Positions 7,921 to 16,822 of a stretch of 50,125 nt of DNA are shown here, piece after piece. Numbering within the stretch: the stretch's first letter is position 1; every line of letters begins with the position of its first letter. A program made the translations under genes and the position numbers. Below the pieces are notes generated by a model. The model was not told the DNA's origin. It made no database searches and was given only the letters and a program-made list of their open reading frames with translations. This DNA is from DASRHT01 sp035293765 (GTDB taxonomy: Bacteria > Chloroflexota > Ktedonobacteria > Ktedonobacterales > Ktedonobacteraceae): positions 1 through 50,125 of the forward strand of contig DATGMF010000009.1 in assembly GCA_035293765.1 (NCBI GenBank), read 5' to 3'.

Positions 7921-9081
7921 TTATATTATAGTAGCCCGGTAATTTCTCAGCATCTCTTCCAGGCTATCGCCGCCAAACTTCTCAATCACCGCCTCCGTCA
8001 GCACAATCGCCATCATCGCCTCGCCAACAACGCCAGCGGCGGGCACCACGCACACGTCGCTGCGCTCATAGCGGCTCTGATCAATATTCTCGCCGGTCGC
8101 CAGATCCACCGATGGCAGGGGACGCGCCAGCGTTGGGATAGGCTTGACGCCTACGCGTACCACCACGGGCTCACCGTTGGTAATCCCCCCTTCGATGCCG
8201 CCCGCATTGTTGGAGAGATGTGTCCAGCCGCCACCGTCTGCATGACGTAAAACATCGTGAACATGCGAGCCGGTCGTCTGTGTGGTCGCGAAGCCGAGGC
8301 CAATCTCCACGCCTTTGACGGAGGGAATGCTCATCATCGCCATGCCCAGCCGGGCGCTCAAACGACGATCCCACTGGCTGTAACTTCCCAGGCCAACGGG
8401 TACGCCCAGCGCAACCACCTCAAAGACTCCGCCACAGGTATCGCCCTGGTGCTTGGCTTCCAGAATACGCTCTATCATTTTCTCGGTCAATGTGGCATCC
8501 GCACAGCGCATAGGAGAAGCTTCAACGGCCTCCCACAGCTCGGCGGGATAGGCATCGCGCGTGATCGGCCGGGGCGTCTCATACCCAACACCCACCACGG
8601 ATAGCACATGGCTATGAATAACGATCCCAAATTGCGCTAAGAACTGGCGACACAGGCCGCCGACGGCGACGCGAGAGGCGGTCTCGCGCGAACTCGAACG
8701 CTCGATCACATTGCGAATATCATCATGGCCGTACTTCATCGCGCCGGTAAAATCGGCGTGACCGGGGCGCACGCGCGTCACCGCCTCAATTGCCGCCTCG
8801 ACCGGCTCGGCGTTCATGCGCTCCTGCCAGTTCACCCAATCGAGATTCTCAATCTGCATCGTAATCGGCGAACCCAGCGTCTTCCCGTGCCGTACCCCCG
8901 AGAGAAAGCGGATCGCGTCCTTCTCGATCTTCATGCGTCCACCGCGACCGTAGCCCCCCTGACGACGACGTAAATCAGCGTCGATGGCGGCCTTCTCGAC
9001 GAGAAGCCCTGCGGGCAGGCCCTCTACCACCATAGTCAGGCAGGGGCCATGCGACTCGCCTGCGGTCAAAAAACGGAACAT
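7921..9081 (-). CDS. aroC: Chorismate synthase
   Basis: Catalyses the last shikimate-pathway step, conversion of EPSP to chorismate, with reduced FMN as cofactor. The protein has 386 residues, normal for the family. It begins MFRFLTAGESHGPCL, the AroC N-terminal signature with the catalytic His in GESHG. Also visible are RRQGGYGRGGRM, RPGHADFTGAMKYG, SSRETASRVA and NAGGIEGGITNGEP, all conserved FMN- and substrate-binding segments. The ribosome binding site AGGAG lies 9 bases before the ATG. It is not followed by other shikimate genes; the next gene leftward is the phosphatidyltransferase, 79 bases away. Confidence 0.97.
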   Translation of the reverse strand: MFRFLTAGESHGPCLTMVVEGLPAGLLVEKAAIDADLRRRQGGYGRGGRMKIEKDAIRFLSGVRHGKTLGSPITMQIENLDWVNWQERMNAEPVEAAIEAVTRVRPGHADFTGAMKYGHDDIRNVIERSSSRETASRVAVGGLCRQFLAQFGIVIHSHVLSVVGVGYETPRPITRDAYPAELWEAVEASPMRCADATLTEKMIERILEAKHQGDTCGGVFEVVALGVPVGLGSYSQWDRRLSARLGMAMMSIPSVKGVEIGLGFATTQTTGSHVHDVLRHADGGGWTHLSNNAGGIEGGITNGEPVVVRVGVKPIPTLARPLPSVDLATGENIDQSRYERSDVCVVPAAGVVGEAMMAIVLTEAVIEKFGGDSLEEMLRNYRATII

Positions 9082-9541
9082 AGTCTGTTACTCCTGACAA
9101 AAACTTATTTATTTATCAAAGATGGTAGAAGCTTAACCCGGAATGCTAACTTCTGGATTGTACCAAATTATCACTAATCTGTGGAGTATGCGCCACGATG
9201 ATGGCACTTTTTCGTAAGCATATCGTATCATAATTTGCCTGTTGCGCCTACAGCAAAGCCTCAATATCCAGCTCAACTATAGAGACATTGCAGCAAGCTT
9301 CGATATTCACTACTCGCTTGTTTCTAGCAATCATTCTAGCATCTCCTTATTTCTTATGTCATTAGGATAGTATGTCAAGAACTTTACTTGTAACACAAGC
9401 GAAACTTTATGAGTATCTCTTTAATACTTATTGCACTAAGATATTGACACCAAACATAGGTCTATTTTACAATACATTTGACCATTATTTTGTGTATTTA
9501 TTGACCCACATTCGCAATATCATTGCATCTAGGAGGCTACT
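9082..9541. other. AT-rich intergenic region between divergent genes
   Basis: No gene is supported here. It separates the leftward aroC from the rightward XRE-TPR gene and is markedly AT-rich compared with its neighbours. It contains the promoter at 9444-9473. An imperfect hairpin (AGAAG-TTA with TAACTTCT, about 9127-9153) lies close to the aroC start. Confidence 0.5.
9444..9473 (+). promoter_or_regulatory. Promoter of the XRE-TPR gene
   Basis: A perfect TTGACA (9444-9449) and TACAAT (9468-9473) are 18 bases apart, about 70 bases upstream of the start at 9542. Confidence 0.55.
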
Positions 9542-10888
9542 ATGTCCCCGGAACAATCGGCGAGCAAGATTGGAAAATCTGTGGGGGAAAAGTTGCGGGC
9601 CGCACGTATCGCGCAGCATTACACGCAGAGCCAGCTTGCGGCCCCAGATTTTTCAGTCAGTTACATCTCTGCTATAGAGCGAGGGCAGATTCATCCATCG
9701 CTGCGCGCTCTAGAAATTCTAGCAGGACGGCTTGGGCTATCGTCAACCCAATTGCTACCGGCTCGCGGCCAACAGGACGATAGGCAATCGTCTCCAATAA
9801 GTACTGAACGTGATGATGATGAGGTGGAATTGGCCCTTTTAGAAGCCCACATCTTAATCAGAGAGGGTGCAACATCACAGGCTGTCACTCAATTGGAGAA
9901 ACTTTCGAGCAAGCGTTTAAAGCGTCCCCATCAGCTACTCCATCGTTATCTACTAGGCTGGGCCTATTATAAAACCGCACAATTCCAGGAGAGCGATTAC
10001 ACTCTTTCGGAAGCTGCGCAACTGGCAAAAGAACTCAACGTCAACCATTTGCATCTGCGCATCCTTAACCTGCTGGCGATGGCCCAGGCCGCCATGCGTA
10101 ACTACGCCCAGGCGCTCCTGGCACATCAGCGCTGCATCAATTTGTTGGAAAGTGTCGAACCATACGATCCCTTCTTCACCATCCAGATATACGTGTACAT
10201 GGGCCAGCATTATACCCATCTAAACAACTTTGCCCAGGCCCAGGAAACCTTCCAGAAAGCACTTACCATCGCAGAGAAGCTAGCCACGCCTGCCGGTATT
10301 CAGGCCGCTTACTGGCAACTATGCCAGTATTATGCTTCTAATAAAGAAACCGAGCTCGCGACACTCTATGCCTTCAAAAGTTTCCACCTCCACGATCTTC
10401 GGGAATGGAAATATTTAAGGAGCGAAATCTATTACTATCTTGGCCGCGCCATGTTAAAGGGCGATCCTGATGCGGCCCGCGCTTATCTGGATAAGACGCA
10501 GCATGATGAGCTTGTCACCAAAGATCCCCTCAGTTGCGCCACTGTCCTTGCGCGCGAAGCGGAATGGCACTTTGAGCGAGGGCAATTGGGACCAGCTCAG
10601 GACTACGCCAAGCAAGCATGCGACCTGGCTCAACCCTTTGGCGATACCATCATCGGGGCCGATGCGCTTATTATACGCGGACGTATCGAATACGCACAGC
10701 AGCGATATGAGGAAGGGCATCAGTATTTCGCCGCCGGATTGGACATGCTGGAACGGATTGATCAGCATGAGGAATTGGCGGACGAGTCAGTGCGTTACGC
10801 GCAGCAATTAGAGGAGATTGGCAAGCCTCACGAGGCATTTACCTATTTTAGAAAAGCCTTCCAGAGCAAACAAAAGATAGGAAAATAA
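9542..10888 (+). CDS. XRE-family HTH regulator with TPR repeats
   Basis: A 448-residue protein with an N-terminal Cro/C1-type helix-turn-helix (about residues 14-75, including YTQSQLAAPDFSVSYISAIE) and at least six tetratricopeptide-like repeats from about residue 95 to 440. The architecture is that of the RRNPP/PlcR-like or sporulation-associated TPR regulators, in which the TPR domain binds a peptide or protein partner that changes DNA binding. No peptide gene is recognisable next to it. AGGAGG lies 7 bases before the ATG. It is a clear paralogue of the gene at 13138-14520, sharing the unusual SYISAIERG recognition-helix block, and the two flank a sigma/anti-sigma-like pair. Its target is unknown. 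Confidence 0.85.
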   Translation: MSPEQSASKIGKSVGEKLRAARIAQHYTQSQLAAPDFSVSYISAIERGQIHPSLRALEILAGRLGLSSTQLLPARGQQDDRQSSPISTERDDDEVELALLEAHILIREGATSQAVTQLEKLSSKRLKRPHQLLHRYLLGWAYYKTAQFQESDYTLSEAAQLAKELNVNHLHLRILNLLAMAQAAMRNYAQALLAHQRCINLLESVEPYDPFFTIQIYVYMGQHYTHLNNFAQAQETFQKALTIAEKLATPAGIQAAYWQLCQYYASNKETELATLYAFKSFHLHDLREWKYLRSEIYYYLGRAMLKGDPDAARAYLDKTQHDELVTKDPLSCATVLAREAEWHFERGQLGPAQDYAKQACDLAQPFGDTIIGADALIIRGRIEYAQQRYEEGHQYFAAGLDMLERIDQHEELADESVRYAQQLEEIGKPHEAFTYFRKAFQSKQKIGK

Positions 10889-10894
10889 GAGCTA

Positions 10895-10922
10895 GTAGGG
10901 CAGGGACAAGCCCTGCCCCTAC
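10895..10922. terminator. GC-rich hairpin between convergent genes
   Basis: GTAGGGCAGGG (10895-10905) pairs with CCCTGCCCCTAC (10911-10922) with one bulged base and a 5-base loop. It overlaps the stop codon of the leftward gene. Its GTAGGG-GGGCA sequence belongs to the dispersed GC-rich repeat family seen elsewhere in the window. Confidence 0.5.
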
Positions 10923-11977
10923 AGAGCGCGGAGAGGATGGACCTCGATACGGAGAAAGATCGCTTCTAGCAGGTTGTGATCTTCGGATCTGTCTAAGCGC
11001 AGTTCGGTTTCGCCCAGCGGCATTGTTAGCCCCCCGAAAGCGTCTACCGGCATAGGGCTGCGAATGGCATGCGGATTGCCCCCAATCCAGCGTACAGGCT
11101 CGATTAGCGTGCCAAGTAGCACTGAGACTGTCACATAGTGCCCGCGAAGCGACTCATCAAGATCTTGCAGGTGCAGTTCCAGCATTGACCCGTGCTGGGT
11201 TATACTCCCCTCTAAAGAACGGGATTGTAGATGAATGATTGGAATGATCGGCTGTTCTTGATGCGGTGCGCGCGTGAGCAACTCGGCATGGCGCAGGGTT
11301 TTCCTGCCGCCGCGCATACCCCCCGTTCCAGCCAGCGATGGGGCATATGTATGGACGCCTGGCTCATCCGTGTGCGGCGGACTCGGACCCTCGAACAGCA
11401 ATGCCACGCGTACCAGCTCATGCAACGCCGTGCGCCGAACGTGACTTTGCGCAATATGCGCGCTGATCGTGATCGCCAGTTGCAGCAGACGGCGTGCGGT
11501 CTCATCTTTATCGCTATGATCGTGGCGGGCCTGCCGTAGAACAGCTTCAGCCTGACTGACCAGCGTTTGACAGAGGTGGCCCAGCATACGCTGCGGTGTA
11601 GCGGCCAGCGTACGCGTTCCCTGACCCAGCGTCGAGCGCGGCCTCTGTGGCTGAATGGCGTAACGCATAGCATCATAGAGTTCCAGATAGCCCGCGTGGC
11701 ACTGGTCACAACCAGCCATATGATAGAGCAGCGGAGTGTGGTGAAGCGCCGCCGTTGGCTCATTGTTTAACAAAGCCATCACAAAATCTGGCAACTGCTG
11801 GTAAAAACGGAGGTGATAATCGCTCCCCAATAATAGCTCCAGCTGCGTCTCTCCCGCCTCGACCGGTAGCGCCTTTCCCTCCAGAGGCACGCGCAACACC
11901 TCTTGTAGCCATAGGGCCAGTTTTTCGTAATGAGTATGAGGATCTGCTCTCTCCCCAAACTGATTATGATCGTTCAT
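10919..11977 (-). CDS. Zinc-motif protein, probable anti-sigma factor partner
   Basis: A 352-residue soluble protein. Residues 86-93 (HMAGCDQC) form H-x3-C-x2-C, the core of the zinc-binding anti-sigma (ZAS) motif; a His-rich stretch precedes it. The rest shows a helical middle region (about 115-200) and a beta-rich C-terminal third (about 260-350) with no family I recognise. No membrane helix is visible, so it would be a cytoplasmic regulator rather than a membrane-bound one. The start at 11977 follows AAGGAG by 7 bases; the TTG 15 bases earlier is part of that site. It lies 33 bases after the sigma-like gene on the same strand, which supports a sigma/anti-sigma pair. The function is inferred from motif and position. 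Confidence 0.55.
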   Translation of the reverse strand: MNDHNQFGERADPHTHYEKLALWLQEVLRVPLEGKALPVEAGETQLELLLGSDYHLRFYQQLPDFVMALLNNEPTAALHHTPLLYHMAGCDQCHAGYLELYDAMRYAIQPQRPRSTLGQGTRTLAATPQRMLGHLCQTLVSQAEAVLRQARHDHSDKDETARRLLQLAITISAHIAQSHVRRTALHELVRVALLFEGPSPPHTDEPGVHTYAPSLAGTGGMRGGRKTLRHAELLTRAPHQEQPIIPIIHLQSRSLEGSITQHGSMLELHLQDLDESLRGHYVTVSVLLGTLIEPVRWIGGNPHAIRSPMPVDAFGGLTMPLGETELRLDRSEDHNLLEAIFLRIEVHPLRAL

Positions 11978-12010
11978 GATTGTCTCCTTCAAGCCTGTAC
12001 GTCACGCCAT

Positions 12011-12910
12011 TCATTGCTCTGCATAGTAACGCGACAGACGTTTCATCTGGACCGGCGTGAGGCGAACGATCTCCTCACCGGACCAACTGAGCAAGCCCTC
12101 GGCCACCAGCTCGTTCAACCCTATGCGCACATCATCTTCAGAGAGATCATCTTGCGCCAGAGTCCGAACATCGACCGCATAAGCACTTTTGTCAACGGCA
12201 AGCCTTCCATATACTGTCAAACGCAAAGCGACTGTAGTTGTCAAATTCGTGCTTTGTTGTTGCAGGCAAAGCCTCAGTTTTTTGTGGGCGTGATCTTTAT
12301 GCTGGCTCATATGGGAAGAAGAAGGGAAAGACAATGAAATATTCAGATCATGCAGCACACTTTGTAGCAGTTCATCGGCGCCAAACTCGTGTAATTCCTG
12401 TATTACCGCTTGTAGTTGCAGGGGAGCGGTGCTCAGCACCATGATACAGTGTTTGAGCAGATTGCGCAGTTCCTGTTGGGAAGCCAGATGGAGCGTAATT
12501 TGCTCAGGCGTCCCAAAAGGAGCTGAGCCCCACAACGACTCAACCGCATCATCGAGCGGGTTTTCATCATACTCCGCGCCTTCCGGCATCTCCAGCTCAG
12601 CCTCAGTAGCGACCTGCAAACGGCGCTTACGCAGGCGGTCAATGGCCTTATTACGGACGCAGCGGCTGAGAAACGCGTAAAATTGCGCATCCGTCAAGCG
12701 ATCTAGCGCGGAAAGAGGAGTCGTGTCGCCAGCGCCAAAAAGGCCCAGACGCACCAGTTGCTCAACGACATGACCAATAACGGTATCCACCTCGAAGGCA
12801 TCGTACTTGAGCGTTCCCAGGTAGCGCTGGGCATTGCGATGGAGATAAGCATAAAGCAATGGGTAACTTTGTTCAGGACGATATCTCAAGTCCTGCGCAG
12901 TAAATGGCAT
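12011..12910 (-). CDS. Sigma-70-like factor with unusual C-terminus
   Basis: A 299-residue protein. Its first half resembles region 2 of ECF-type sigma factors: helices around YLHRNAQRYLG and VIGHVVEQLVRLGLF, then FYAFLSRCVRNKAIDRLRKR, the typical -10 recognition helix. The second half lacks a recognisable region 4. Instead it ends with a winged-helix-like segment (about residues 230-299, including LSEDDVRIGLNELVAEGLLSW). The start at 12910 follows GGAGGG by 9 bases; an upstream in-frame ATG at 13009 would add 33 unlike residues. The next gene on the strand carries a ZAS motif. It could be an ECF sigma factor with an altered promoter-binding domain, or a sigma-derived regulator. Confidence 0.55.
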   Translation of the reverse strand: MPFTAQDLRYRPEQSYPLLYAYLHRNAQRYLGTLKYDAFEVDTVIGHVVEQLVRLGLFGAGDTTPLSALDRLTDAQFYAFLSRCVRNKAIDRLRKRRLQVATEAELEMPEGAEYDENPLDDAVESLWGSAPFGTPEQITLHLASQQELRNLLKHCIMVLSTAPLQLQAVIQELHEFGADELLQSVLHDLNISLSFPSSSHMSQHKDHAHKKLRLCLQQQSTNLTTTVALRLTVYGRLAVDKSAYAVDVRTLAQDDLSEDDVRIGLNELVAEGLLSWSGEEIVRLTPVQMKRLSRYYAEQ

Positions 12911-13028
12911 GCGGGAAAACCCTCCGATATGCCCAGAGACATAAAAGACAGGACATAGGCATAAACCATCAATAAATACATACACAGGCTGTACTGTGGA
13001 CATTGTCATTTATTGTACAAGGAAAACG

Positions 13029-13105
13029 GGTTGGGCGCAATGCATACACCCTCCTGCCCAACGAAAGTAACGTTGTGCGGGAGCAGCGTAGCATTGCGCC
13101 CAACC
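13029..13105. repeat. Nested 77-base stem-loop
   Basis: The outer stem is perfect over 15 bp: GGTTGGGCGCAATGC (13029-13043) with 13091-13105. Inside it a second stem pairs CTCCTGCCCAACG with CGTTGTGCGGGAG (11 of 13 positions). No T-run follows. It lies between two leftward genes; it may be a terminator for the XRE-TPR gene or a small palindromic mobile repeat. Confidence 0.65.
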
Positions 13106-13137
13106 ACAGCAAGTTCTTGCGGAACCTGCGCTACTAT

Positions 13138-14520
13138 TTACTCCAGATCGCTGCGTTTGCCGAGCCGCTGATGCTCATATGCCTTCTTAATGGCGCTCAG
13201 GCTGCGCTGCACCTCGTTACGCTCCTCCAGGAGGTTAGCATAGCGGAAGTACGCCCCAGCGGCAATCTCGTGCGCGTTAGAGGCATCCAGCAGTTCCAGG
13301 GCCTGCGAGAAGTACTTGTCGGCGGCATCGAAATCATTGTTTTGATGGCGAATCTGAGCCAGAGCAATCAGCGCCTGACCCTGGGTCTGAGCGTCATTGC
13401 TTGAGCGCGCAAAGCTCAGTGCCTCCTGGGCCTCTTTTTCAGCTTCTTTGGTTTGGCCGCGCTTCAGCAGCAATTCCGCCAGGCAGGTATGGCAGATGGA
13501 AGCTGCCACCTCATCATTGAGTTCGCGCTCAATTGCAATTGCCTGTCTGTATTCCTGCTCAGCCCCGTCGAGGTTATTCTGCTTCTCCAGAGCTTTACCC
13601 AGGCGTTGATGGGTCAGACCAACGAGGCGCTGCTCGTCGCGCATCTCATACACGGCCAGGCTGCGTAACGCATACTCGCGGGCCATCCCCAGCTTGCCCA
13701 CGGACTTGTAACGCTGGCTAATCTCCATATACTTGCGAGCAAAGCTCTTGCTATCTCTGTTCATCGACTCCAGGGTTTCCAGCGCCTTATGATAGAACGT
13801 GATCGCGTTCTCCAGATCGCCGAGCCTGAAGTAGTCGTTGGCGAGATTGCTATAGACTTCGAGTGAGAAGACAGGATCGGTAATCTGTTCACTCTCAACC
13901 GCAGTGTTACAGCGGAGGTGGTTCTCGATAGCCAGAGTATAGTTGTACAGCAAAAAGTAAGCTTTGCCAAGCAAATTACGAGCTCGCTCAGTGTACTCGT
14001 TATCGTTAAGAGCTTCGCCCTGGGAAACGGCGGAGCGCAGATCAACGACGGCTTCCTGATATTCGGCGAGCCCTAGATGAACCTGTCCTTGAAGAAGATA
14101 GAGGCGATAGACCTGATCGGTGGTGATGCGCTCGGGCTGGATCGGCTCAAGCAGTTGCGCGGCCTGTTGATAGTCGCCATGCTGCACCAGCACATCAGCC
14201 TGCAAAAGATCGACATCAATTTTCAGATCGGGGCCGGCATCCGCAGGCGAATAGCCGACCGCGCGCGCCTCCGCGGCACCGGACGGGGACCCCTCCAGGA
14301 GGAAAGTCAGGGGCACATCCAGGCGGCGAGCAAGCACGGAAAGAGCTTTGAGGGAGGGACGAATTTTGCCCCGCTCAATGGCTGAGATGTAAGAAATGGA
14401 AAATTCAGGAGCTGCTAGTTGAGCTTGAGTCATGCCTAATTTTGTGCGAACTTCCCTGATATTAGTCCCGACTCTTGCTGCAACAGCCCTCCCTACATTA
14501 GCAGTCTCAAGGGATGGCAT
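13138..14520 (-). CDS. XRE-family HTH regulator with TPR repeats (paralogue)
   Basis: A 460-residue protein with an N-terminal helix-turn-helix (about residues 18-76, TKLGMTQAQLAAPEFSISYI) and about eight TPR units from residue 105 to 450, for example LVGLTHQRLGKALEKQNNLD and ALIALAQIRHQNNDFDAADK. It has the same architecture and HTH signature as the gene at 9542-10888. Such proteins usually bind DNA as dimers and sense a peptide or partner protein with the TPR domain. It is the first gene of a leftward run that continues into the sigma-like and anti-sigma-like genes, separated from them by 227 bases and a large stem-loop, so it may be an independent unit. Upstream is a 700-base AT-rich region. 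Confidence 0.85.
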   Translation of the reverse strand: MPSLETANVGRAVAARVGTNIREVRTKLGMTQAQLAAPEFSISYISAIERGKIRPSLKALSVLARRLDVPLTFLLEGSPSGAAEARAVGYSPADAGPDLKIDVDLLQADVLVQHGDYQQAAQLLEPIQPERITTDQVYRLYLLQGQVHLGLAEYQEAVVDLRSAVSQGEALNDNEYTERARNLLGKAYFLLYNYTLAIENHLRCNTAVESEQITDPVFSLEVYSNLANDYFRLGDLENAITFYHKALETLESMNRDSKSFARKYMEISQRYKSVGKLGMAREYALRSLAVYEMRDEQRLVGLTHQRLGKALEKQNNLDGAEQEYRQAIAIERELNDEVAASICHTCLAELLLKRGQTKEAEKEAQEALSFARSSNDAQTQGQALIALAQIRHQNNDFDAADKYFSQALELLDASNAHEIAAGAYFRYANLLEERNEVQRSLSAIKKAYEHQRLGKRSDLE

Positions 14521-15247
14521 GGAACAAATCCTTTCGATGAATAATTAGCATTGGCGCTCGAATTTAAAGATTCAGCACAGGTAATAGAACTGATCTCGCA
14601 CTCCCTTTAGAGTTTCCAACATACATACTTGTCAGTAATGACACTCTGTAAGTTTCGTGCTATAAGTCGATGTTGTACAGTAGTACAGACACCCAAAAAT
14701 AAGGGAATTGCTAGACAATTCTTCATATTGCATATTTTAACATGCTCTATGAATCTAGTCAACCCGATGGATTTTTAGCACAGTCCCATTATACAATTTT
14801 TCCTATTGATCCAGGTTAGACTCATAATTCCTATAGCTTAAACTCACAAAAATATTATTTAATAAAAGAGCATTTTGCAACTATTTTTACATACAAAATA
14901 ATTAAAAAATGGCTTCCAATCTAAATCTGCTAGCTATTACAGATCACTTTATGCTGTTAGAAAGGACTATAGCAGAGGCGGAAAGCCGAGGTTTCACCAT
15001 TTAGAGCCTCTCTTCGGCTCTTTGCTATTACTAGAAATTTTTCATCTCTATGAAATTTCCTTTTCTATCGAAAGCTGCAACTATATTCAGAGCTGGCTAC
15101 AGATTGACTTGTCAGGCAGGGATCGCTAAACTATAATAACCACCTGCACGATGTACTGCAAGCGATAAAATTAACAGCATGATAGACAAAATCTGGCAAG
15201 CGGTATTTCAAGCGGAGTTTTGTGTGTCACGAAAGGAAGGCGGGCCG
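14521..15247. other. AT-rich intergenic region
   Basis: About 727 bases between divergent genes with no supported gene. It is much richer in A and T than the flanking genes. A hairpin AGAGCC-7 bases-GGCTCT (15003-15021) lies within a larger imperfect stem that starts near 14970; it could be a regulatory leader of the ligase gene or a remnant terminator. I see no clear consensus promoter. Confidence 0.4.
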
Positions 15248-16813
15248 ATGAAAACTATTCCCCAGCTCTTCGCCAACGCCGCCGCACGCTTTGCTGCCCA
15301 TCCGGCCCTGATCGAGCCGGGCGAGGACGGAGCCATAGCTACTCTTACCTATCGCGAACTCCAGGAACGTGTCCGGCGTTTCGCAGGCTATTTGCAACAG
15401 CAAGGATGCAAGAAAAGTGAGCGGCTCATGATCTGGTCCGTCAGCCGCTCCGATTGGCTGATTGCGCATCTAGGAGCCCTTACCGTCGGCATGGTAGTTG
15501 TCCCTCTTGATGTCAACTCCCGAGAGGATTTCGTGGCCCGCATTGCCGCAACGACGGAGGCCAGGTATCTGGTCACGACGCGTAAGCAGTATCAGAGCTT
15601 GAAGCAGCCGCCCGCCCCTCTGCTCGACATTGACGCCCTTCCTCAAGAGAGCCTGGATGCCGCTCAACTGCCGCCGCTTGAGGAGAACGATCTGGCAGAG
15701 CTGGTTTTCACCAGTGGCACCACCGGTCAACCAAAGGGCGTTATGCTCTCCCACTACAATATCATTTCCAATGCCATTGCGGCGGTGACCGTTGTAGACA
15801 TCCGAGCCGAGGATCGCGAACTCTCCATTCTGCCTCTTTCGCATATGTTCGAGATGACCATCCAGATCGCCCTTCTCCATTCGGGCGCAAGCATCATTTA
15901 TGCTCGCACGCTTGTACCGGACAAGTTGCTGAAGCTGCTCTCTTCGCAACAGGCCACTTGCATGATCCTGGTCCCCCAGGCGCTACAGCTCTTTCTCAGT
16001 GGTATTGAGCGCGAGGTGCGACGACAAAATAAAGAGCGCCAATGGGAGCTACTGCACAGAATCGCCCCTCTGCTGCCGTTCAGATTGCGCCGCTACCTCT
16101 TCCGTTCCGTCCATCAACGCTTCGGAGGCCACTTCCGCTTCTTCGTCAGCGGAGGTGCGTACCTTGCTCCCGCACTCGCGCGCTGTTGGGAACATATGGG
16201 GTTTCGCATGCTCCAGGGATATGGGGCAACCGAATGCGCCCCCATTATTACCGCTACGCCTTTCTGGGACCATAACCTGGAAACGGTGGGCAAACCACTG
16301 CCAGGGGTCGAGGTGCGCATAGCCGACGATCAGGAGGTACAGGTACGAGGTCCCAACGTCGCGCAAGGCTATTGGAAAAACCCCGAAGCGACCGCAGCAG
16401 CCTTTCAAAACGGCTGGTACAACACGGGCGATCTGGGCTATCTCGACGACCAGAACCATTTATATCTCAGAGGGCGCAAGAAAAACCTTATCGTGCTGGC
16501 AAATGGCATGAATGTCTATCCTGAAGATATTGAGAACACCCTCAATAGTATTGCGGGCGTCAAGGAGGCCGTGGTGATCGGGCTCACCGACAACGATCAG
16601 GGACAGGTGGTCCACGCGGTTCTCCTGACAGATACTCCTGATAATGCCAAAGCTATCGTCCAGCAGGCCAATAAAAAACTGGCCTCGCACCAGCAAATCA
16701 AAGGCTTTACCGTCTGGCACGGGCCTGACTTGCCGCGCACCCATACCTTAAAGGTCAAACGCCAGGAAGTGATTGATGCCATCCGCAACAACAATAAACG
16801 AGAGGAAGCATAA
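15248..16813 (+). CDS. AMP-dependent acyl-CoA ligase
   Basis: A 521-residue member of the ANL superfamily, most like long-chain fatty acyl-CoA ligases. It activates a carboxylate with ATP to an acyl-adenylate and then transfers it to CoA. The motifs occur in order: FTSGTTGQPKGVMLSH (phosphate loop), GYGATECAP, YNTGDLGYLD, the hinge region GRKKNLIVLANGMNVYPEDIE, and the C-terminal catalytic Lys in HTLKVKRQE. The start at 15248 follows an AGGAAGG site; the frame is open back to 15179, but that part lacks family sequence. The acyl substrate cannot be assigned. rsmI begins 9 bases after its stop, so the two are probably cotranscribed. Confidence 0.87.
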   Translation: MKTIPQLFANAAARFAAHPALIEPGEDGAIATLTYRELQERVRRFAGYLQQQGCKKSERLMIWSVSRSDWLIAHLGALTVGMVVVPLDVNSREDFVARIAATTEARYLVTTRKQYQSLKQPPAPLLDIDALPQESLDAAQLPPLEENDLAELVFTSGTTGQPKGVMLSHYNIISNAIAAVTVVDIRAEDRELSILPLSHMFEMTIQIALLHSGASIIYARTLVPDKLLKLLSSQQATCMILVPQALQLFLSGIEREVRRQNKERQWELLHRIAPLLPFRLRRYLFRSVHQRFGGHFRFFVSGGAYLAPALARCWEHMGFRMLQGYGATECAPIITATPFWDHNLETVGKPLPGVEVRIADDQEVQVRGPNVAQGYWKNPEATAAAFQNGWYNTGDLGYLDDQNHLYLRGRKKNLIVLANGMNVYPEDIENTLNSIAGVKEAVVIGLTDNDQGQVVHAVLLTDTPDNAKAIVQQANKKLASHQQIKGFTVWHGPDLPRTHTLKVKRQEVIDAIRNNNKREEA

Positions 16814-16822
16814 ACGACCTGT

